DNA of 6,880 bases, from contig DATJQB010000304.1 of NCBI GenBank assembly GCA_035506075.1, positions 1 to 6,880 of the forward strand, written 5' to 3'. Position numbers and translations under genes: made by a program. Positions within the stretch are counted from its first letter, which is position 1. Every line of letters begins with the position of its first letter. The notes under the pieces are model-generated. The model did not search any database. It saw only the letters and a program-made list of their open reading frames with translations, and was not told the DNA's origin. Source of the DNA: UBA9647 sp035506075. GTDB lineage: Bacteria; Bacteroidota; Ignavibacteria; UBA10030. Of the stretch, positions 1 to 5,913 are shown in pieces.

Positions 1-1064
1 AGAGCTCCTTTCTCGTAGGAACTGTAGGCAATCATGTTACCATCGGGTGAAAGCGCCGGATCGATTTCAATTCCAGGATCAGAGGTCAGTTGAATTGAGC
101 GCCCTGGTTTGAATTTCGTTCGTCCTGGCTCACCCATGACAAAATGAAGGGTAACAGCAATGATCACAGCGGCCATCGGGATAGCTATCGCCGGACTCCT
201 TAACCGGCGAAGAATTGCTCCCAAGCTGATTGTCCACAGTTTTTCCGCGCGGAGACCCTCCTGATATCTCCTGAGATCGGCAAACATCTCCCCTGCTGAC
301 GAATACCGCGATCCCGGCTTTTTCTCCAGCGCACGATTTACGATGTGAATGATGTCAACAGAGATACCCGGGACATGTTTCTGCAACGGTACAGGCTGCT
401 CGTTGATGATTAAATAAACGAGCGCTTGCTCGTGATCACTGTCAAACGGCCTCTTGCCCGCGAGCATCTCATAGAGTGTTACCCCCAAAGACCAGATGTC
501 CGACCGATTGTCGATCCTCTCGCCTCGTGCCTGCTCGGGTGACATATAGGCAGCTGTGCCGAGCGTGGATCCGGATCTTGTCACAAGTGCACGACCAGAT
601 ATTTTTGCTAATCCGAAATCAAGAATTTTCGCGACACCATCCTTTGTAACGATGATGTTTGCAGGCTTAATGTCCCGATGAATAATACCCGCTTCGTGTG
701 CTTTGGCTAATCCCTGGGCAACTTGGGAAGTGATGTTAACGGCTTCGTCGATCGAAAGAGGGCCGCGCTCAATCTTCTTCTTAACCGTCTCTCCTTCGTA
801 GTACCCCATCACGATGAAGGTCCGACCTTCGTGTTCGCCGATCTCGTGGACAGAACAGATGTTGGCATGCTCCAGCGTCGATGCTGCCTGGGCTTCGTGA
901 ACAAAACGTTCTCTGGCTTCCAAATCTCGTGTGAGCTCAGGAGGAAGGAATTTGAGGGCGACGGTGCGTTTGAGCTTGGTGTCTTCGGCACGATAGACCA
1001 CACCCATGCCGCCTTCGCCAAGCTTCTCGACAATGTGGTAGTGCGATATGATTTGCCCGATCAT
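1..1064 (-). CDS. Membrane-anchored Ser/Thr protein kinase with TolB/PD40-like propeller start (partial, cut by left edge)
   Basis: This is a PknB-like Hanks-type kinase that should phosphorylate proteins in the cytoplasm and sense through an extracytoplasmic part. The 354 visible residues show a glycine loop (GEGGMGVVY, 16-24), the ATP lysine in VALK (K38), a likely alpha-C glutamate (E57), the catalytic loop HRDIKPAN (129-136), DFG (149-151), an SPE version of the APE motif (175-177) and DIWSLG (189-194). All residues needed for catalysis are present. A hydrophobic segment at about 291-310 follows a basic juxtamembrane stretch. After it, RSIQLTSDPGIEIDPALSPDG (about 322-342) looks like the first blade of a TolB/PD40 beta-propeller, and the rest lies beyond the window. 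The ATG is supported by AGGAG five bases upstream. No stop occurs before the edge, so this is a genuine partial gene. The kinase call is very secure; the propeller is inferred from a short stretch. Confidence 0.95.
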   Translation of the reverse strand, partial: MIGQIISHYHIVEKLGEGGMGVVYRAEDTKLKRTVALKFLPPELTRDLEARERFVHEAQAASTLEHANICSVHEIGEHEGRTFIVMGYYEGETVKKKIERGPLSIDEAVNITSQVAQGLAKAHEAGIIHRDIKPANIIVTKDGVAKILDFGLAKISGRALVTRSGSTLGTAAYMSPEQARGERIDNRSDIWSLGVTLYEMLAGKRPFDSDHEQALVYLIINEQPVPLQKHVPGISVDIIHIVNRALEKKPGSRYSSAGEMFADLRRYQEGLRAEKLWTISLGAILRRLRSPAIAIPMAAVIIAVTLHFVMGEPGRTKFKPGRSIQLTSDPGIEIDPALSPDGNMIAYSSYEKGA

Positions 1065-1069
1065 CGCTG

Positions 1070-1074
1070 CTCCT
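1070..1074 (-). promoter_or_regulatory. Ribosome binding site of the kinase gene
   Basis: The minus strand reads AGGAG here, five bases before the ATG at 1064. This fixes the kinase start. The protein then reaches its glycine loop at residue 16, as is usual for this family. Confidence 0.7.
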
Positions 1075-1363
1075 GTTGGAGGGAATCGGGACTTCAGCTG
1101 GATATAAACGGTGACGGGGGGAGGAATACTCGGCTAACTTACTATTGTTCAGACTGAAAGGCAACTGCACGAACGGGAGTGCTGGAGACTGGTGGTGGAA
1201 TGAACGCAGAGTCCTGACAAAATTGGGAATGGATGTTGTCACTCGGAAGCTGCTCCGTCGCCACAAGGACCTGTGAGAAAAAGGCCAGTTTTTTCAGTTT
1301 CGATCCTTGAGTACCGTTGTCTGAGCTACTGGAAGCACTCTCCACCTGAGGAGGTAGATCGAA

Positions 1364-1390
1364 AGGCCGAGGCCTGGAATAGTCTCCAGG
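1364..1390 (-). terminator. Candidate hairpin downstream of DUF1501, weak terminator
   Basis: On the minus strand CCTGGA and TCCAGG form a six-base-pair stem with a six-base loop (1373-1390). An overlapping palindrome, AGGCC-GA-GGCCT on the plus strand (1364-1375), could form an alternative stem. The structure starts about 50 nt after the DUF1501 stop, in the right place to end the DUF1800-DUF1501 transcript. No run of T follows it, so intrinsic termination is unproven. Confidence 0.25.
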
Positions 1391-1440
1391 CACAATCTTA
1401 GGTGATTTCCCAATAGTGGCATTGGAGTGATATACAGGAC

Positions 1441-3039
1441 TCACTTCAGAAAGAGCATCTTCTTTCTGTCCTGGAACGAGCCGGCCTGGATCGTACAAAT
1501 GTAGGCACCGCTTGAAAGTCCCTGGGAGGGGATAAACTGAACCGAGTGATGTCCTGCACCCTGGCGTTGATCGATGAGCGTTGTGATCTCACGTCCCAGC
1601 ATATCGTACACTTTCAGCGTGACGTCCGCCTCCACGGGAAGATCGTAGGAGATGGTGGTGGTTGGGTTGAAAGGGTTCGGATAATTCTCATAGAGCCGGT
1701 ACTCGGAGGGAAGAGCACCCGAATCGTTCACAGCAACAGCGACGCCTGCCTTGATGATCGGAAGCTGCTGGTAACTTCGCAGCAGCACTGCATTTAATTC
1801 TGCAGGACTGGCGCCAAACCACTGACTCAAGGCGGAGGCATAGACCGAACGAAAATCATACTGCATCTTCAGGTTGCCGCTGGAGAGGTCAGTGAGGCTT
1901 GGATTGGACCCCATCACTCCGTTTGGTACACCGCCGTTGATCCCCTTCCCGAAGACGAACATCGGCGCTGCAGTGCCATGATCGGTTCCGCGGCTTGCAT
2001 TCGACTGAACTCGTCTGCCAAATTCCGAAAACGTCATGCCGATCACACGGTCTTCGACGCCGAGTTGAGCAAGGTCATTCTGAAATGCGAGCGTTGCATC
2101 AGCGAGGCGTTGGAGCAGGGTCGCATGCGTGCCAATCGACGAGTCGGTCGAGTCAACCTGAGCCGAGTGATTGTCAAATCCTCCCATGCTCACGACATAG
2201 ACCCGCGTTTTCAGTCCACCACCGATCAGGCGCGCAACAATCTTGAGTTGATCGGCGAGCGTGTTAGGTGACGGATACGCCAGTTGAGTCTTCACCTTGT
2301 CGGCCGCCGCCTTCACCTGCGTCGCATACTGCTGCGAATGAAGAGAGACTTCCCGTATGAACGCAAGCTCATGGCCGGCGGGAGTCTGAGGAACTGCGTC
2401 CTGTCCGCCGCTCGAAATGCCGTTCACGAGCTGGTAAAACGTTGTCGGATCCTGGATCGAAATGCCGGTCGAACTCGATCCCCCTTCGAGAGCCGTGGAC
2501 GTGACGGCACCGATCTGAATTGCAAGAGGATCGGGCATGACTTCGTTGGGGTATGCATTTGGATAGCCGGGAAACTCATTCAGAAGATACCGCCCTGCCC
2601 AGCCGTCATTCAGATACTCGTCCGAGTTTGCTGCCGTCAGCCAGATATCGGTTGCGCGGAAATGCGAGAGGTTGGGATTGGGGTACGAGACTCCCTGGAT
2701 GACCATGAGCTTCCCCTGATCGTACAGCTGTTTGAAGCCGGTCATCTTTGGATGGAGGCCCGTGGCGCTCGTGAGCGAAAGCACCGAGTTCTGCGGAATT
2801 GCGATGTTGCCCCTGAGGTTGTTGTACGCCGACATCTGGTCGAGTGGAATCACCGTATTGATCCCGTCGTTGCCCCCAGAGAGCTGCACAAGGACCAGGA
2901 CTCTGTCGGTCGCCGAGTACGCGCTGAAGAGCGATTCAATGAAGGGCGATCTTCCGTACGCCCTGAGCGGAAGTCCGTTCAGCAGAAACGGCATTGCCGT
3001 CACCGGAACAATGCCTCGCAAAAAGTTTCTTCGGTTCAT
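1441..3039 (-). CDS. DUF1501 family exported protein with T9SS type A sorting domain
   Basis: This is a 532-residue protein of the DUF1501 family, whose biochemical role is not established. It opens with MNRRNFLRG and a hydrophobic stretch (about 10-25), a twin-arginine-like export signal. Family motifs follow: QLSGGNDG (52-59), SHFRATDIW (125-133), GGFDNH (286-291), SEFGRR (338-343) and GTDHGTA (351-357). These Asp/His/Asn positions recall metal-binding sites of the alkaline-phosphatase-like superfamily; that link is inference. The last ~88 residues, with YENYPNPFNPTTTISYDLP from about 450 and the closing MLFLK, are a type A T9SS sorting domain, which implies surface attachment or release. 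I chose the ATG at 3039 over a TTG at 3063 because it places the MNRR motif at the N terminus; a GGGGA lies close upstream. The gene follows DUF1800 after 35 nt, so the two are very likely co-transcribed. Confidence 0.93.
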   Translation of the reverse strand: MNRRNFLRGIVPVTAMPFLLNGLPLRAYGRSPFIESLFSAYSATDRVLVLVQLSGGNDGINTVIPLDQMSAYNNLRGNIAIPQNSVLSLTSATGLHPKMTGFKQLYDQGKLMVIQGVSYPNPNLSHFRATDIWLTAANSDEYLNDGWAGRYLLNEFPGYPNAYPNEVMPDPLAIQIGAVTSTALEGGSSSTGISIQDPTTFYQLVNGISSGGQDAVPQTPAGHELAFIREVSLHSQQYATQVKAAADKVKTQLAYPSPNTLADQLKIVARLIGGGLKTRVYVVSMGGFDNHSAQVDSTDSSIGTHATLLQRLADATLAFQNDLAQLGVEDRVIGMTFSEFGRRVQSNASRGTDHGTAAPMFVFGKGINGGVPNGVMGSNPSLTDLSSGNLKMQYDFRSVYASALSQWFGASPAELNAVLLRSYQQLPIIKAGVAVAVNDSGALPSEYRLYENYPNPFNPTTTISYDLPVEADVTLKVYDMLGREITTLIDQRQGAGHHSVQFIPSQGLSSGAYICTIQAGSFQDRKKMLFLK

Positions 3040-3074
3040 GCGTCCCCGGCTAAAGAAGTGCAATCAGTACGATT

Positions 3075-4790
3075 TTACGAAAGCTGAAACTCTGCCATTC
3101 GAAACATGAATTTCAGGAGCGGATCAAGCGATTTCAGGACGTTGTTCTTGTTTGCAGTGGTTTGTCCTCCGGACGCCCAATAGGCGTTCCAGACAGCTGT
3201 CCATTCATACTCATCCATCTGTTTCAATCCCATCGCGTTGTACATCAGGTAGTCCTTCTGCGCTTGTGTGATGGGGATGGGGAACAGGACATTTGCAAGG
3301 TCGGCGATCAAGGCGAATGGATCGCCCGGCGTGCTCATTGTTTTCGAAAAGGCAAGCCTGTCGAGCGTCAATCCGGAGACACCCGTGAACAAGAGATCGG
3401 TAAACTGTCCGCGCAGCGGAAGCGTTGTTGTGCTGATCCACAGCTCATAGAAGTCAGGGACCTGGTAGTAAGCCGCCCATCCTGCCACATTCGGCGGATC
3501 GAGAAGATCCTGCTCGAGATTCGCGGCCCGGGATCGAAGATCGTTGAATGGCCTGTAATACGAGGTGTCTGTCAGTGCAGGAACTGCGATACCGAGCTGA
3601 CGAACTGTCCCCGCGATGAAATCGATCGGGTTCTTGATCATGCAACCGATGTTGTTGACATCGTAAAAATTCGCGCTGCGGAACAACGCATCGAGCACTG
3701 GCTTCACTTCGAAATTATTATTCATCATGATTGTCGCAAGCGGGGCAATCACGTTCTGTTCCGTCGTTGCATCGATGTCGTAATAGACAAACCACCGGTA
3801 GAACTTGCGGCAGATGTACTTGGCGACGCGGCTGATGCCATCCGGATCCGTTGCAGAGAAGATCATATCGAGAAGATCGTCGAGCTCTTTCGCCCCGTCT
3901 GTTCCTGTCCGGCCCTGGATGATGCGATTGCCGTACGCCGATGAAAACTGCTTGTTCGTCGAATCGTGGCGCGATGCTGTGAATATCGAGCTGATGGCCG
4001 CGTCCGTTGTAACGCGAAACCCCGTGTCGGTGTATCCCGTCAGCACTTTCGCAGCCGCTTGGACGTCCTGTTCTGTGTAGTTGGTGTAATTTCCCTGTGC
4101 GATCTCAGGGCCTTTTCCGATTGTGAACAGCTCCTGCAGCTCTCTTCCATAGTTCTCATTGGGATGGCCGACAATATTCGTATCGCCGTTGAGGTAGCGG
4201 AGCATTGCAGGATCGAGGGAGACAAGCTTCGTCAGTGTTTTGAAATTGCCGAGCGCGTTCTGCCGGAACAAATCGATCTGCTTGTACATGTAGCGCGAGT
4301 CGTTGACGGTCGCATATTCGGTAGAAAAGTGATTGTGCCAGAAGAGAACCATTTTTTCGCGTATCGACATTCCCTGCCGGATCATCACACCCAGCCACCA
4401 CGCTTTCAGATAGTAAGCGTACGTGCCGTCGTTCGTCGCATCAAATGCGGAGTTCACCCAAGTCTGCCCGGCGGCAAGAGGCGTTGGACCGACAGGAGGA
4501 TCCGGGAGTGGCTGAGGTGCGAAGAGCGCATTCAGCGTCCAGTCGAGCGACTGTGAAGCCGCCAGCTGCACCTCGGCCCGAGTAGGACCGATCATTGTCC
4601 GGCGGAGCAGATGTGCTGCAGTCGTCGAGTTCCAGTCAACAGCCTGGATCTGCTCGATCCCTTTTTGGGATCTGATGAGGGTCGCTTTTTGACCCGATGA
4701 AAGTGTGGCAGATGGAGGCTGCCCAGATGAGCCGGATGATTGGACCTGCGTTGCGTTGAGTGATCCGGAAAGGAAATCGCGTCGGTTCAT
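3075..4790 (-). CDS. DUF1800 family protein, partner of DUF1501
   Basis: This 571-residue protein belongs to the DUF1800 family, which is widely found next to DUF1501 and has no established reaction that I know of. Conserved segments are HLLRRTMIGPT (60-70), EKMVLFWHNHF (145-155), NENYGRELQELFTIG (211-225), a YTEQDVQAAAKVLTGYT stretch (238-254) and PPNVAGW (432-438). The length is full for the family. The N terminus is MNRRDFLSGS, echoing the twin-arginine start of DUF1501, but the following ~40 residues are polar and rich in Ser, Gly and Gln, with no hydrophobic core. It also lacks a T9SS sorting tail. It may therefore stay in the cytoplasm, carry a decayed export signal, or be exported with its partner. 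GAAGG four bases before the ATG at 4790 supports the start. It is the first gene of a two-gene operon. Confidence 0.93.
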   Translation of the reverse strand: MNRRDFLSGSLNATQVQSSGSSGQPPSATLSSGQKATLIRSQKGIEQIQAVDWNSTTAAHLLRRTMIGPTRAEVQLAASQSLDWTLNALFAPQPLPDPPVGPTPLAAGQTWVNSAFDATNDGTYAYYLKAWWLGVMIRQGMSIREKMVLFWHNHFSTEYATVNDSRYMYKQIDLFRQNALGNFKTLTKLVSLDPAMLRYLNGDTNIVGHPNENYGRELQELFTIGKGPEIAQGNYTNYTEQDVQAAAKVLTGYTDTGFRVTTDAAISSIFTASRHDSTNKQFSSAYGNRIIQGRTGTDGAKELDDLLDMIFSATDPDGISRVAKYICRKFYRWFVYYDIDATTEQNVIAPLATIMMNNNFEVKPVLDALFRSANFYDVNNIGCMIKNPIDFIAGTVRQLGIAVPALTDTSYYRPFNDLRSRAANLEQDLLDPPNVAGWAAYYQVPDFYELWISTTTLPLRGQFTDLLFTGVSGLTLDRLAFSKTMSTPGDPFALIADLANVLFPIPITQAQKDYLMYNAMGLKQMDEYEWTAVWNAYWASGGQTTANKNNVLKSLDPLLKFMFRMAEFQLS

Positions 4791-4794
4791 AGAG

Positions 4795-4799
4795 CCTTC
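4795..4799 (-). promoter_or_regulatory. Ribosome binding site of the DUF1800 gene
   Basis: The minus strand reads GAAGG here, four bases before the ATG. The spacing is a little short but acceptable, and the start it supports gives the expected MNRRDFL N terminus. Confidence 0.5.
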
Positions 4800-4835
4800 A
4801 GTTCAATTGACGAATGCCGCCGATGGTTGTACCAA

Positions 4836-4849
4836 ATCCCTCATCCCTC
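4836..4849. repeat. Two exact 7-bp tandem copies in the DUF1800 leader
   Basis: ATCCCTC occurs twice back to back on the plus strand, which reads as GAGGGAT twice on the minus strand. The copies lie about 46-59 nt upstream of the DUF1800 start. They could be chance low complexity or a short direct-repeat binding site. Confidence 0.5.
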
Positions 4850-4910
4850 CCGGGGATCAATCGATCATGCCGTGGCGAAGGACGAGCTCCGATGTTGGTT
4901 AGTCCCAGGA

Positions 4911-4961
4911 AGACCCGGAAGGTTTAACGGGGTCTCGTCTCACGACCTCATTTTCATGAGG
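4911..4961 (-). other. Hairpin-rich segment in the DUF1800 leader
   Basis: Two stems can be drawn in order on the minus strand. CCTCAT-GAAA-ATGAGG (4946-4961) is a perfect six-base-pair stem closed by a GNRA-type GAAA tetraloop. AGACCC and GGGTCT (4911-4935) form a six-base-pair stem with a 13-base loop. Between them a short alternative stem, TCGT/ACGA (4935-4945), overlaps the base of the second. The segment lies 121-171 nt before the DUF1800 start, so it could be part of a structured 5' leader or a small RNA. It does not match a riboswitch class I recognise. Confidence 0.35.
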
Positions 4962-4981
4962 AATTGACTCACGCACCCGAG

Positions 4982-4996
4982 GATGTGAGACACATC
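4982..4996 (-). terminator. Candidate hairpin just after the glutathione peroxidase gene
   Basis: GATGTG and CACATC form a perfect six-base-pair stem around a three-base loop, starting 14 nt after the peroxidase stop codon. The position suits a transcript end. The stem is short, not GC-rich, and no T run follows, so it may only be a 3' end-stabilising hairpin or chance. Confidence 0.25.
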
Positions 4997-5009
4997 ACAG
5001 CGAACCCAG

Positions 5010-5591
5010 TCACGCCCCCTGGCTCAGGAGAAATTCGAGTTTTTCAATGAAGGATTTGTCGGTCGGTTTTACGCGCGAAGGGAACATGGCAACGATGTTC
5101 CCCTGCCTGTCGACGAGATACTTCTGGAAGTTCCACTTCACATCACCCGGGAATTGAGATTCCTTCGTGATGTATTGGTACAGGGCGTGTTGGTCATCCC
5201 CCTTGACGCTGATCTTCGAGAACATGTCGAACGTTACGTTGTACTTCGACTCGCAGAAGGATTTGATTTCGCTGTCCGTCCCCGGTTCCTGTCCGCCGAA
5301 ATTGTTCGCGGGGAACGCAAGAATGCGAAATCCCTTCGACTTGTACTTCTCGAACACCTCTTCGAGATCCTTGTACTGAGGCGTGTAACCGCATTCAGAT
5401 GCCACGTTGACGACGAGAACGACATCCCCCTTATAATCGACGAGGGATTTGTCCTTCCCGTCGATAGTCTTCATCGTGAAGTCGTAAATACTCTTCCGTG
5501 CCACCGGCGTTTGCTCCTTGGTTTGCGAGACAGACACTGATGACAGGAACATGAGGAGGGAAAGAATACACAGCAGGTTGATTCGTGTCAT
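5010..5591 (-). CDS. Exported glutathione peroxidase family protein (probable thioredoxin-type thiol peroxidase)
   Basis: This protein should reduce hydrogen peroxide or lipid hydroperoxides in the periplasm or at the outer face of the membrane. The 193-residue product starts with MTR and a hydrophobic core (4-21), a Sec-type signal peptide probably cut near SVS-Q (22/23). The peroxidatic site is NVASECGYT with C67, not selenocysteine. The rest of the catalytic tetrad is Q101 in FPANNFGGQEPG, and W153 and N154 in WNFQKYLVD. A second cysteine, C113 in SFCESKYNVTF, lies 46 residues after C67, the spacing of the resolving cysteine in 2-Cys, thioredoxin-dependent members such as yeast Gpx3. So a thioredoxin-like reductant is more likely than glutathione. 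I chose the ATG at 5591 over an upstream in-frame start at 5666 because GGAG lies eight bases before it and it yields a clean signal peptide. It is 107 nt downstream of the PspC gene, so co-transcription is uncertain. Confidence 0.95.
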   Translation of the reverse strand: MTRINLLCILSLLMFLSSVSVSQTKEQTPVARKSIYDFTMKTIDGKDKSLVDYKGDVVLVVNVASECGYTPQYKDLEEVFEKYKSKGFRILAFPANNFGGQEPGTDSEIKSFCESKYNVTFDMFSKISVKGDDQHALYQYITKESQFPGDVKWNFQKYLVDRQGNIVAMFPSRVKPTDKSFIEKLEFLLSQGA

Positions 5592-5670
5592 GGTGTCGTC
5601 TCCGTTCTTTCGTTGGTCTTGCGAATCTTGCCCGACGAAGACTATAACACCACCGAAGAGGAACAAGTTT

Positions 5671-5688
5671 CCAGGCGTGTGACCCTGG
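5671..5688 (-). terminator. Weak candidate hairpin after the PspC-domain gene
   Basis: CCAGG and CCTGG form a five-base-pair stem around an eight-base loop, starting 11 nt after the PspC stop. No T run follows. It is the only inverted repeat I noticed in the 107-nt gap before the peroxidase gene, and it may be chance. Confidence 0.18.
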
Positions 5689-5698
5689 TCAAACTAAA

Positions 5699-5902
5699 TC
5701 AGGACGCGACCGACGACGGGGCCTCCGGTACGATCATCCATGCAATGATATACCCAATGACAAACGGGAAAATCCCTGTCGCCAGCCCTCCAAAAACCGC
5801 AACGAGCCGGACAACGGTCGGATCGACGTTCAGGTATTCCCCCAACCCTCCGCACAAACCAGCAAGTTTCTTATTGGTGAACGATCTGTATAGTCGTTTC
5901 AT
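5699..5902 (-). CDS. PspC-domain small membrane protein
   Basis: This 67-residue protein consists almost only of a PspC domain. It shows MKRLYRSFTNKKLAGLCGGL (1-20), GEYLNVDPTVVRL (21-33), and a hydrophobic segment (about 34-57) ending in IVPE. In the phage shock system of Enterobacteria, PspC is an inner-membrane component that responds to envelope stress; stand-alone short PspC proteins like this one are common in Bacteroidota relatives, where their role is less clear. No pspA, pspB or pspF is visible in the window. The start is secure: AGGGGAA lies three bases upstream, partly overlapping the stop codon of the preceding DUF4097 gene, which ends 11 nt earlier. The two genes are therefore very likely one operon and may be translationally coupled. 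Confidence 0.93.
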   Translation of the reverse strand: MKRLYRSFTNKKLAGLCGGLGEYLNVDPTVVRLVAVFGGLATGIFPFVIGYIIAWMIVPEAPSSVAS

Positions 5903-5913
5903 GACTTCCCCTT

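Larger units (their letters stand above)
1065..1440. other. 376-nt intergenic stretch without a convincing gene
   Basis: This stretch lies between the DUF1501 stop and the kinase start. A minus-strand open frame crosses it (1142-1498), but it starts only at a TTG inside the DUF1501 gene, has no ribosome binding site and resembles no family I know. The stretch contains a small hairpin near its DUF1501 end (1373-1390) and must hold the kinase promoter if the kinase is transcribed separately. I could not pick out clear promoter boxes. It may be a long untranslated leader of the kinase or the remains of a lost gene. Confidence 0.5.

Noticed and set aside
1142..1498. Minus-strand open frame of 118 codons spanning the gap between DUF1501 and the kinase.
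   Set aside because: It begins with TTG inside the DUF1501 gene, has no ribosome binding site or internal ATG, and its product (rich in Ser, Pro and Gln) resembles no family I know.
3037..3063. TTG start at 3063 adding eight residues to DUF1501.
   Set aside because: The ATG at 3039 puts MNRRNFL at the very N terminus, matching the DUF1800 start and the family pattern; no ribosome binding site precedes the TTG.
2284..3087. Plus-strand open frame of 267 codons.
   Set aside because: It is fully antisense to the DUF1501 gene; the product is rich in Arg, Cys and His, as expected for a mirror frame of GC-rich coding DNA, and the minus-strand protein has clear family motifs.
3162..3944. Plus-strand open frame of 260 codons.
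   Set aside because: It is antisense to the DUF1800 gene, with composition typical of a shadow frame and no recognisable domain.
5592..5666. N-terminal extension of the peroxidase to 5666.
   Set aside because: It would bury the signal peptide behind 25 residues, and the ATG at 5591 has a well-spaced GGAG.
5641..5666. Possible promoter for the peroxidase gene (minus strand TTGTTC and TATAGT).
   Set aside because: The spacer is only 14 bases, too short for a standard promoter, and I know no reliable consensus for this lineage.
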